This document shows, in pieces, positions 8,657 through 15,689 of a stretch of 64,000 nucleotides of DNA. The notes beneath the pieces were generated by a model. The model did no database searches, was not told the DNA's origin, and was given only the letters and a program-made list of their open reading frames with translations. Position 1 is the stretch's first letter. Each line of letters opens with the position of its first letter. Source of the stretch: Bradyrhizobium iriomotense (GTDB taxonomy: Bacteria; Pseudomonadota; Alphaproteobacteria; Rhizobiales; Xanthobacteraceae). The DNA lies in the NCBI RefSeq assembly GCF_030160715.1, contig NZ_BSOW01000008.1, positions 186,001 through 250,000 of the forward strand. Reading direction: 5' to 3'. Made by a program: the position numbers and the translations under genes.

Positions 8657-9910
8657 TCACCAGCCCTTGTAGGACATTACCGGCGCCTTCTCGGCATTGC
8701 CCTTCGGCCACACCGAGACGTAATTCTCGCCGTCCTGAAGCTGGATGATGTAGGCCGACGCCAGCACGTTCTGCCCCTTCTCGTCGAACTTCACGCCCTT
8801 GTAGCCCATGATGAGCTGCTCGGGCTTGATATCCGTCGCCTTCAGCGCCGCCTGGATTTTCGCAGGATCCGTCGAGCCCGCGCGGTCGATGGCGTCGACC
8901 AGCACGAAGAAGCCCTGCATCTCGCGCCCGACCGTGTCTTCCATCTCCTCGCCGCTCTTCTTCTTGTACATGTCGGCGATGACGGCGCTCGGCGAGCCGG
9001 CGGGGCCGACGGCCCAGGACGAACGGTTGAACACGCCCTGCGAGAGCTTTCCAACCGCCTTGATGAAGGACGGATCGGAATAGCCGGCATCGTCAGCCAG
9101 CAGCATCGGCGGCTTGTAGTCGAGCGACTGCATGGTCTTGGCAAACAGGATTGCGTCCGACGTGTAGGAGATCATCAGCACGACGTCGGGCTTCTTCTCC
9201 TTGAGCTGGAGCACCTGCGCCTGCACATCGGTGGCATTCACGGCGTAGGCCACGTCAATCACGCCGGTGCGCCCCTTCGCCTTGAAGCCGGTGGCGATCG
9301 TGTTGGCAACGGAGGCGCCGTATTCGGTGTTGTCATGGACCAGCGCGATGGTGTCGGTCTTGGCTCCGGCCGCCTTCATGTCGGTCAAAAATTCGTCGTA
9401 GATGCGAACGAAATCCGGCGCGATCGGCGTGGTGCGGAAAAACCATTTGAAGCCGCGCTCGGTGAGATTGGCGGCGACCGATTCCGGCGTCAGGTACGGA
9501 ATGCCGTATTTCTCTGCGATCGCGCTCGAGGTCAGCGTGATGCCGGACTGGTAGGCGCCGAGGATCGCGACCACCTTCTCTTCCGTGATCAGACGCAGTG
9601 CCTGGTTTTGCCCCGTAGCCGGGCTACCCTGGTTGTCGGCGATGACTATCTCGACCTTGGCGCCGCCAAGGCCTGCGAGCCCGGCGTTCTTGGCGAGCGG
9701 CAGCTTGTCGAGCTCGGGATGGGCGTTGTTGATGATGTCGGTCGCGACTTCGAGCGCAGCCTTGGCATGCGCACCGATCGACGCCGTGCTGCCGGACATC
9801 GGCAAAATGACTCCGATCTTGACAACCTTGTCCTCAGCCTGCGCGCCTCCCGCAAGCACAATAGACATCGCGGCCGCGCAAAGCAGCCGGGTAGCGAGCT
9901 TAAATGTCAT
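8657..9910 (-). CDS. livK: Liv-type ABC transporter substrate-binding protein
   Basis: 417 aa. Signal peptide about 1-25 (ending GGAQAE), then the type I periplasmic-binding fold opening with VVKIGVILPMSGSTASIG. Other typical blocks are GAYQSGITLTSSAIAEKYGIPYLTPES and VHDNTEYGASVANT (shown here only to mark position, near residues 118 and 190). It is first in the minus-strand livKHMGF operon and followed by a terminator, as expected for a receptor needed in excess. The ligand cannot be told; the length and the APEL-like insertion near residue 65 are closer to the amide/urea and aromatic-acid branches than to LivJ of E. coli, but this is a weak impression. Confidence 0.9.
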   Translation of the reverse strand: MTFKLATRLLCAAAMSIVLAGGAQAEDKVVKIGVILPMSGSTASIGAHAKAALEVATDIINNAHPELDKLPLAKNAGLAGLGGAKVEIVIADNQGSPATGQNQALRLITEEKVVAILGAYQSGITLTSSAIAEKYGIPYLTPESVAANLTERGFKWFFRTTPIAPDFVRIYDEFLTDMKAAGAKTDTIALVHDNTEYGASVANTIATGFKAKGRTGVIDVAYAVNATDVQAQVLQLKEKKPDVVLMISYTSDAILFAKTMQSLDYKPPMLLADDAGYSDPSFIKAVGKLSQGVFNRSSWAVGPAGSPSAVIADMYKKKSGEEMEDTVGREMQGFFVLVDAIDRAGSTDPAKIQAALKATDIKPEQLIMGYKGVKFDEKGQNVLASAYIIQLQDGENYVSVWPKGNAEKAPVMSYKGW

Positions 9911-10261
9911 GAACCAGACCTCCCAAGGGTTTCCCCGACCAGATTTTTAAGGCTGGAAGCTTTCGGCGAGCGGCCTGCTTCCGTTTGATTTTTCCTGGCG
10001 CGCGGAGGATGGCATGCCAGTGTGGAACCAGCAAGGTACAACGCGATTGCACAATGCCGCATTGGCAGATGCCGGATGACATCGGCGCGCGAAGCGCGTC
10101 GGTTCGCGCAACCTGACATTGCAGCAGATGCCGTGCCGCGTGCTTTCGTCATTGCGAACGCAGCGAAGCAATCCAGTCCCTCCGTGGAAAGATTCTGGAT
10201 TGCTTCGCTACGCTCGCAATGACGGAAGTATGGTGCGCCGCCGTCGCTCACATGAGATCGG
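9911..10261. other. Intergenic region with livK promoter and one palindromic repeat
   Basis: No gene is supported. The part next to 9910 should hold the livK promoter and leader; TCATGAACC is preceded on the minus strand by GGGAGGTCTGG, a clear ribosome binding site. The part near 10147-10224 is a repeat listed separately. Reading frames crossing this region on either strand only trace the repeat. Confidence 0.5.
10147..10224. repeat. Dispersed palindromic repeat, CGTCATTGCGA type
   Basis: Two 30-base arms (10147-10176 and 10195-10224) pair at 28 of 30 positions around an 18-base loop. The outer edge is CGTCATTGCGA and the inner arm GAAGCAATCCAG. I recognise this as a common intergenic element in Bradyrhizobium-like genomes. 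It sits between the livK start and the DUF1428 stop. It could fold in RNA from either strand. Confidence 0.8.
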
Positions 10262-10627
10262 TTAGGCCGGTATCGTGCGCCGCACCTCGATGAAGGTTTC
10301 GAAGCCGCCGAAGATCAAGCGCTTGCCGTCGAAGGGCATGCCGGCGTTCTTCAGGCGGGGATCCTCCATCACCTTCTTGTTGATGGCGTCGCGGCTTTCC
10401 CGATCGCGGTAGACGATCCAGGACAGCACCACGATCTCGCCCTCCTTCGCCATCACCGCGCGCGGAAACGAGGTCACCTCGCCATAGGGAACGTCGTCGC
10501 CGATGCATTCGACATAATCGAGCGCGCCGTGCTCCATCCAGACCTCGCATGCCGTTCGCGCCAACACCTTGTAGGCGTCGATCTTGTCCTTTGACACGGC
10601 GAGCACGAAACCATCGACATAGGGCAT
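10262..10627 (-). CDS. DUF1428 (YbaA-like) family protein
   Basis: 121 aa from ATG 10627, which has a strong ribosome binding site (AAGGAGA, 6 bases before it). The longer open frame to 10903 has no family character. The sequence opens MPYVDGFVLAVSKD and continues through EHGALDYVECIGDDVPYGE and the C-terminal FDGKRLIFGGFETF, the hallmarks of DUF1428. The fold is a ferredoxin-like dimeric alpha+beta barrel. Function is unknown; E. coli YbaA belongs here. It stands alone between a repeat and the tRNA. Confidence 0.88.
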   Translation of the reverse strand: MPYVDGFVLAVSKDKIDAYKVLARTACEVWMEHGALDYVECIGDDVPYGEVTSFPRAVMAKEGEIVVLSWIVYRDRESRDAINKKVMEDPRLKNAGMPFDGKRLIFGGFETFIEVRRTIPA

Positions 10628-10926
10628 CACAGGTCTCCTTCTGGGAATTGCGTGCCCTGAGGACGATTGAGGAAGCGACGTCCCGACCCCGGTCGCGGGA
10701 TTTGAGGATGGGACAAACCGTCGCGACCGCCGCCGCCTCGCCCAACTGCACCGGCCGCGATTTCGATCACGTGGTCGCGTGCGAAAATCCCCTCCACAGC
10801 AGCGCTTGCAAGCCTGGAGGCGAGCGGGTAGAAACCCACCACGCCTGAGCTGTGATTTGCGCCGCGTGCGCCTCCGGCCGCCGCCCGACAGTTCAATAAA
10901 CAATTGAATTCGTTAGGCAATTCCAT
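10628..10926. other. Intergenic region before tRNA-Gln
   Basis: No gene is supported. It holds the DUF1428 leader and presumably the tRNA promoter. Short open frames on both strands have no recognisable content. Base composition falls towards the tRNA (AATAAACAATTGAATTCG near 10895-10912), which fits a promoter just upstream of it. Confidence 0.4.
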
Positions 10927-11000
10927 TGGGGAATGGTGTAACGGTAGCACAACAGACTCTGACTCTGTTTGTCTTGGTTCGAATCCAGGTTCCCCAGCCA
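10927..11000 (+). tRNA. tRNA-Gln (anticodon CUG)
   Basis: 74 bases including an encoded CCA. The acceptor stem TGGGGAA (10927-10933) pairs with TTCCCCA (10990-10996), with G as discriminator base. The anticodon stem ACAGA/TCTGT encloses the loop CTCTGAC, giving anticodon CTG. The T arm has the standard GTTCGAATC loop. A TGGGG start with GCCA end is usual for bacterial tRNA-Gln. No duplicate of its 3' end was seen in the window. Confidence 0.95.
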
Positions 11001-11391
11001 AAAGCGAACATTCAATAAAAACAAGCGGTTACGGCAGCGTGCTGAGCCGACGGATCACCTCCGCGCAACGCCTCGCCGTGTGCTACCTCGACAGCCATGA
11101 GGGCTTCCGCTCGATCAGATCGGCGAGATCACGCAGCGTGACGACATTGGAGCATTAGGCGCGTATCGTTTGAATGAATGCTTGGTCGTCCATGTGCTTC
11201 CTCCCTCCCGGTCCGGACTGACCGTGCGGATACGAAGCCACGATCGAATCGAGAGATTCACGACTTGAACTTGCTTCAGTCGAGTTATTCGGATTAGTAG
11301 AACCTTCCAGCATTGGTGCTGCAAGTTTACAAGGGCTTCACCGGCCACTATTCTATAGCGCGATATTTTCAGTGATTTCAGCAGGCGTACC
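11001..11391. other. Intergenic region after tRNA-Gln, no clear gene
   Basis: Nothing recognisable. The minus strand at about 11040-11155 could be read as a short protein-like stretch (NVVTLRDLADLIERKPSW, then a stop, then more) and may be a worn-out gene fragment, but this is weak. From about 11160 onward the sequence is poorer in GC than its surroundings. Confidence 0.35.
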
Positions 11392-11688
11392 ATGCTGTAT
11401 CACGCGGCGACCTTGCTTTCGTTAGCATCTCTTTTTGTGCTCGGCCCTGCATGCGGCCGCGGATTGTTGTTGCTCATCGACAGACGTCGGGTCTGGCCCA
11501 AACCCCTGCACCAACTCGCGCTCGGACTTTGCACCATGGTTGCAATTGGCATTCTGATAGGTGCCTACGGCCTGGTCTGGAAAGTAAGTCCCCAGTCGGT
11601 AGCCTGGTTTTCCTGGTTCGAAAGGGATGTATTTCCGTATGACGATGGGTTTCCGACCATTTACCGGATAAAATCGAGCGCTAGCTGA
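11392..11688 (+). CDS. Hypothetical small membrane protein
   Basis: 98 aa, family not recognised. Two hydrophobic segments are predicted by eye (about 5-29 and 42-63), joined by a basic loop (DRRRVWPKPLHQ), then a soluble tail with aromatic residues (WFSWFERDVFPYDD). ATG 11392 has GCAGG nine bases upstream. The gene lies in a stretch of lower GC than its neighbours, bounded by the tRNA and a palindromic repeat, and could be a recent acquisition. It could also be a chance frame; hydrophobic composition is the main support. Confidence 0.4.
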   Translation: MLYHAATLLSLASLFVLGPACGRGLLLLIDRRRVWPKPLHQLALGLCTMVAIGILIGAYGLVWKVSPQSVAWFSWFERDVFPYDDGFPTIYRIKSSAS

Positions 11689-11695
11689 ATTGGCT

Positions 11696-11752
11696 CCTAA
11701 AGCGCGATTGAGATGAATCGTGATCGCGCTTTAGGTTGTTGTTTGAGCATGC
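11696..11752 (-). repeat. Dispersed palindromic repeat, CCTAAAGCGCGAT type (copy 1)
   Basis: Perfect 13-base arms CCTAAAGCGCGAT (11696-11708) and ATCGCGCTTTAGG (11723-11735), followed by TTGTTGTTTGAGCAT. On the minus strand it matches the second half of the element at 17276-17380, including the CAAACAACAA lead-in and the GATTCATC loop, so the two are copies of one family in opposite orientation. Confidence 0.8.
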
Positions 11753-11802
11753 TTCGGCCGATGCGCAGCTAGGGCTCGAACTCGGGCTGTAGATATCGAG
11801 GC

Positions 11803-12597
11803 TCAGAAATAGGTCGCTTCAACCGTTCCGAACGGACCGAAATCCGCGACATAAGTCTCGCCCGGCTTTGGCCGCAGCATGCCGGTCAGCGTACCCGTGC
11901 TGACGAACTGTCCAGCCTTCATGCCGATGCCGGTGCGCGACAATTCATTGGCGAGCCAGGCAAGCGGCACCATGGGATGATCAAGCGCCTCCGTCGCCGT
12001 GCCCTTGCGGCGCAGCGTGCCATTGCAGGTCAGCTTGACCTCCTGCCCGGCGATGTCGCGCGACCGCCAGTCGGCAATCGCAGCGCCGCAAACGATGGTG
12101 CCGGAGCCTGCGCCGTCCGCAAGGATCGCAGGCAGCGGCGGAAACGCAGCGTCATGGACGAAGCGGCATTCGGCAAGCTCGATCCCGGGATGCAGCGATA
12201 CGATTGCCTCGGTGACCTCCTCCAGCGTGTAGGGCTTTTCACGGGGCGGCAGATCGGTGCCCAGCCGCGCCTGGTACTCGACCTCGGGAATCGGGCTACA
12301 GAGCCTGGCGTGCTCGAGGCGCGCGGGGGATTGCACGATCATGGGCGCGAAGACCCGGCCATAGATCGGTCAGTCCGTGCGCAACTGCCGCTGCAACCCC
12401 TCCTTCATCGCGGCGATCTTCCAGCCGGCAACCTTCCAGCCGAGCTCTTCCTCGACCATGCGCGCGATACGATAGGCCGTCGGCTTGTCCGGCGGCACGA
12501 GGCGAGGATCGAGACCGCTTTGCTGGCGCCGTTCGCGGCGCAGCGTCGCGAGCAGGCGGACGAGTTCGCGTTGGTCGGCCGGACCCATCCTCGTCAC
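11803..12597 (-). pseudogene. 2-keto-4-pentenoate hydratase-like gene interrupted by in-frame TGA
   Basis: Two adjacent open frames on the minus strand (12597-12370 and 12342-11803) are in the same frame and read as one protein of about 264 residues, separated by a single TGA at 12372-12370. The N part contains PTAYRIARMVEEELGWKVAGWKIA; the C part contains PEVEYQARLG, LHPGIELAECRF and the end GTLTGMLRPKPGETYVADFG, all typical of the MhpD/fumarylacetoacetate-hydrolase fold. Around the stop the reading is LRTD-stop-PIYGRVF; homologues usually have Gly there, so GGA to TGA would explain it. The start is GTG 12597 or ATG 12588. The active-site half is intact but separated from its N terminus. A sequencing error or readthrough cannot be excluded. 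Confidence 0.8.
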
Positions 12598-12749
12598 TTC
12601 ACCAGCAGCGCTATCGCGCGCGATAGCGGCACGGGCGCCTCGCCCAGCAAGAGATCGATCGCCTCATCTTCCCCGCGACAGGTGGGCGCCAGCGCGTCGG
12701 AGGGCCGGGCCGTCGCTTCACGATGAGCCAAGCCGGCGTGAATGGTCAT
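12594..12749 (-). CDS. Hypothetical 51-residue protein upstream of the hydratase pseudogene
   Basis: 51 aa, not recognised. ATG 12749 has GGAGG six bases upstream, a good ribosome binding site; a second ATG at 12755 is too close to it. The protein starts MTIHAGLAHREATARPSD, is rich in Ala and Leu and ends SRAIALLVK. Its stop overlaps the likely GTG start of the hydratase pseudogene (GTGA). It could be a true small partner, a leader ORF for coupling, or the remnant of a larger gene. Confidence 0.45.
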   Translation of the reverse strand: MTIHAGLAHREATARPSDALAPTCRGEDEAIDLLLGEAPVPLSRAIALLVK

Positions 12750-12944
12750 GGGCATCCTCCCTCGCGCATTTTGGGGCCCGGCCAGACCGGGCCAGCTTTG
12801 GCGTATGACTTGACATGATGGTGCGCAAACGACTTCTTGGCCCGGTGGGTTGAGCCAAAGTCAAAGCGGATCACCCCGCGGGTCCCCTGCCCCTCGCGCG
12901 CCTCATCCCGTTGTTTACCCGCCGCCATCGACCGGAAGCGACCA

Positions 12945-13868
12945 ATGGCATCACGACGACTACCCCCTCTCCACGCAGTGCGAGCCTTCGAGGCCGCTGC
13001 GCGACACCTGTCGATCACGCGCGCGGCCGACGAGCTGAACGTTACGGTCGGAGCCGTCAGCAGGCACGTCCGCGCGCTCGAAGCGCGCATGGGCACGACG
13101 CTCTTCCTGCGTGGACCACGCGGCCTCGCCTTGACCTCGGCGGGCAAGGCCTTCGCGGATTCGACGCGCGAGGCGCTGGACCGCATTGCGGATGCAGCCG
13201 AGGGCCTGCGCCTCAGACGATTCCGACGCCTGTCCGTCGGCGTCTACGGATTCTTCCTGTCACGCTTTCTCCTGCCGAGATGGCCGAGCCTCAGGACGAC
13301 GCATCCCGAATTGGAGATCGATCTGCACACGAGCGCCAATCCCGTCGACCTTCTTGCCAGTCGCTACGATGCGGTGATTGCCGTCTCGGACGGACAACCC
13401 CGCGCCGGACTCGTCACCCGGCCCTTGCTGCCGATAGCCACCGTACCGGTGTGCTCGCCCGAGCTTCTGAAGGACGGTGCCCTGGATTTCGCGTCTGTTC
13501 CACTCCTGCACAACAGACCACGGCCCGACGATTGGCGGCGTTGGCTGGATCATGCGCACCTTGCCGACGTGCCCGTCCAGGGCGGGAGCAGCTTCGAAAA
13601 TCTCGGTTTGGCGATCGAAGCTGCGGCTGCCGGACTTGGCGCCGTCATCGCAATTGAAAGCCTGCTTGCCGCCGACCTCGTGCAGTTCAATCTGGTCAGA
13701 GCGCATCCTGTCGTCCGTCCAACGCGGCGTCACTTTGTGCTCGAATACGAACAGCGCATGGCGAACGACCCGGCCGTCGCGGCGTTTGCGGGGTGGCTGT
13801 GTGACGTCAGCAAGCAGCACGGGGCCAGGAAGCCGGCGGCCAGGAAGGCCGCGCGGACCACGGCCTGA
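12945..13868 (+). CDS. LysR-family transcriptional regulator (GcvA-like)
   Basis: 307 aa from ATG 12945 (MASRRLPPLHAVRAFEAAAR). The upstream in-frame extension to 12837 has no family content. The winged HTH fills about residues 1-65 (ITRAADELNVTVGAVSRHVRALEARMG), followed by the linker helix and the LysR effector-binding domain. The PPLHAVRAFEAAARH opening is characteristic of the GcvA/AmpR subgroup. It is divergent from the small ORF and hydratase pseudogene and upstream of a binding protein, VOC and ligase set; either could be its target. The C-terminal tail is Ala/Arg/Lys-rich and likely unstructured. Confidence 0.9.
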   Translation: MASRRLPPLHAVRAFEAAARHLSITRAADELNVTVGAVSRHVRALEARMGTTLFLRGPRGLALTSAGKAFADSTREALDRIADAAEGLRLRRFRRLSVGVYGFFLSRFLLPRWPSLRTTHPELEIDLHTSANPVDLLASRYDAVIAVSDGQPRAGLVTRPLLPIATVPVCSPELLKDGALDFASVPLLHNRPRPDDWRRWLDHAHLADVPVQGGSSFENLGLAIEAAAAGLGAVIAIESLLAADLVQFNLVRAHPVVRPTRRHFVLEYEQRMANDPAVAAFAGWLCDVSKQHGARKPAARKAARTTA

Positions 13869-13963
13869 TCGACTCCAGAGTGTTGAGTTTCACTCAAGTA
13901 GCCCTCAAAAAAGCTCGTTTGCCAGCCTGAACCCGCTCTGACACAGACGCTTCCATCAAGATC

Positions 13964-15193
13964 ATGATGGGGAAGCGTTTGATGAGGCGGGCATTCAGAA
14001 CACTCATCGCAGGCCTTGCAATCTGCAGCAGCGCGCCTGTTCATGCGCAGATGTCCGGCGATGTCGTGAAGATCGGCGTGCTGACGGACATGTCAGGCAT
14101 CGTATCGGACGCGACGGGCGAAGGCTCCGTCGTCGCGGCACAATTGGCTGCGGAAGAGTTCGGCAACCGCGTGGCCGGCAAGCCGGTCCAGATCGTCTTC
14201 GCTGATCATCAGCTCAAACCCGACGTGGGCGCAAACATTGCGCGCAAATGGTTCGAGCAGGAAGGCGTCGACGCCATCGCGGACATACCGAACTCGGCGG
14301 TCGCGCTCGCCGTCCAGGAGGTTGCCCGGAGCCGTTCGCGCGTCATCCTGTTCTCTTCGCCGGGGACCACGGCGCTCACCAACCAGTTTTGCTCTCCGAC
14401 CAGCCTCGCCTGGACGTACGACACCTACGCGCTCGCACGTGGAACGGCGAAAGCGGTCGTCGAGGGCGGCGGCAAGACCTGGTATTTCGTCACCGCCGAC
14501 TATGCTTTCGGCCATCAGCTCCAGAAGGACGCTGGTGCGGTGATCCAGGCCAACGGCGGCAAGGTGCTGGGAGCCTCCGCTCACCCGCAAGGCACCACCG
14601 ACTTCGCCTCCTTCCTGCTCCAAGCGCAGGCGTCCAAGGCGAACATCGTCGGGCTCGCCAACGCCGCCGGCGACACGATCGCGACCATCAAGCAGGCCGA
14701 GGAGTTCGGCCTGTCGGCCAGCGGCCAGAAGATGGCCGCCATGCTCCTGCTCCTCACCGACGTCCACTCGCTGGGCCTCCAGGCGACACAGGGGACGTTC
14801 CTCACCACGCCCTATTACTGGGATCTCAATGACGCGACCCGCGCATGGTCGGAAAAGTTCGCAGCCCGGCGCAAAGGGCAACGGCCGACCTTCATGCAGA
14901 TCGGCGTCTATGAAGCGGTCCGTCACTATCTTCAGGCCGTGGATGCGATCGGCAGCGACGAGGCCGACAAGGTCGTGGCGAAGATGCGTGCAACGCCGAT
15001 CGAGAGCGTCTTCACGCACGGCGCAATGATTCGCGAGGACGGCCGCGTGGTGCGAGACATGTATCTGGCGGAGGTCAAGACTCCGAAGGAGTCCAAGGGA
15101 GAATGGGACCTCTACAAGATCCTCCGCACCATCCCGGCCCAGGACCTGACCATCCCACTGGCCGACAGCACCTGCCCGCTCGTGAAACGCTAG
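13964..15193 (+). CDS. Orphan Liv-type ABC substrate-binding protein
   Basis: 409 aa (ATG 13964; an internal ATG 13982 beginning MRRAFRTLIAG is equally possible and makes a shorter signal peptide). Signal peptide ends near PVHAQ, then the type I binding fold VVKIGVLTDMSGIVSD. FSSPGTTALTNQFC and YFVTADYAFGHQL mark the two lobes. No permease or ATPase gene is adjacent; the following genes are a VOC protein and a CoA ligase on the same strand. It may serve one of the Liv systems elsewhere or a distant permease. Binding proteins of this subgroup often recognise aromatic carboxylates in rhodopseudomonads and relatives, which fits the CoA ligase next door. Confidence 0.88.
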   Translation: MMGKRLMRRAFRTLIAGLAICSSAPVHAQMSGDVVKIGVLTDMSGIVSDATGEGSVVAAQLAAEEFGNRVAGKPVQIVFADHQLKPDVGANIARKWFEQEGVDAIADIPNSAVALAVQEVARSRSRVILFSSPGTTALTNQFCSPTSLAWTYDTYALARGTAKAVVEGGGKTWYFVTADYAFGHQLQKDAGAVIQANGGKVLGASAHPQGTTDFASFLLQAQASKANIVGLANAAGDTIATIKQAEEFGLSASGQKMAAMLLLLTDVHSLGLQATQGTFLTTPYYWDLNDATRAWSEKFAARRKGQRPTFMQIGVYEAVRHYLQAVDAIGSDEADKVVAKMRATPIESVFTHGAMIREDGRVVRDMYLAEVKTPKESKGEWDLYKILRTIPAQDLTIPLADSTCPLVKR

Positions 15194-15231
15194 AGCGGAA
15201 GCTCAAAATCAAGGCATCCTAAGGAGCAATC

Positions 15232-15684
15232 ATGACGACGTCCGAAAACGAGTGGCAATATCCCTACGGCAGCAAGCAGCGCTACCACCTCCAACACGTC
15301 CATCTCTTTGCGTCCAACGTCGATGCGACCATCGACTTCTACAGGTCATGGTTCGACGCCGAAGTGATGTGGGACGGCGACGTTGCCGGCGCGCGCAACG
15401 TCTTCATCAAGGTCGGTATCGGCGCCCTGCATCTCTACGACCAGCTCCCGCGCGGCGAAGGCAAGAACGCGGTCCATCATCTGGGCATGCAGGTCGTCGG
15501 CATCGATGAGCTGTACGAGCGCATGAAGGCTGCAGGCCTCCATATTCCCAATCCCATCCGCCGCCTGGGCGGAGGCGGCGGCTATTTCATGCTTGGCGCG
15601 CCTGACGGCGTCGTCATCGAAATCTTCGAGCCCGGCAAGCTGCGTGAACCGGTGGTCCGCGAGTATTATGGCTTCGGGGAATAA
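15232..15684 (+). CDS. VOC (glyoxalase/dioxygenase) superfamily protein
   Basis: 150 aa, single vicinal-oxygen-chelate domain. The start region (RYHLQHVHLFASNVDATIDFY) holds the first metal His; AVHHLGMQVVGIDELYERMKAAG marks the second repeat with another His, and the end GAPDGVVIEIFEPG supplies the Glu ligand. Such proteins may be lactoylglutathione lyases, isomerases or extradiol-type enzymes; the exact reaction cannot be told. AAGGAGC lies 7 bases before the ATG. It sits 39 bases after the binding-protein gene and 5 bases before the CoA ligase, so the three are probably one operon. Confidence 0.85.
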   Translation: MTTSENEWQYPYGSKQRYHLQHVHLFASNVDATIDFYRSWFDAEVMWDGDVAGARNVFIKVGIGALHLYDQLPRGEGKNAVHHLGMQVVGIDELYERMKAAGLHIPNPIRRLGGGGGYFMLGAPDGVVIEIFEPGKLREPVVREYYGFGE

Positions 15685-15689
15685 GACCG

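Noticed and set aside
8595..8711. Longer livH start at 8711
   Set aside because: It would translate through the terminator hairpin and into livK; the family start is at 8594.
10927..11000. tRNA-Gln as an active attachment site of an integrated element
   Set aside because: No integrase, no excisionase and no second copy of the tRNA 3' end were found in the window.
10904..11158. 84-residue open frame across the tRNA
   Set aside because: It reads through the tRNA-Gln sequence and has no ribosome binding site or family similarity.
12370..12372. TGA in the hydratase gene as a selenocysteine codon
   Set aside because: Homologues have Gly, not Cys or Sec, at this place, and no SECIS-like hairpin was evident right after it.
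15194..15231. Possible full repeat copy after the orphan receptor gene
   Set aside because: Only TAGAGCGGAAGC resembles the element edge; the rest does not match, so it is mentioned only as a possible relic.
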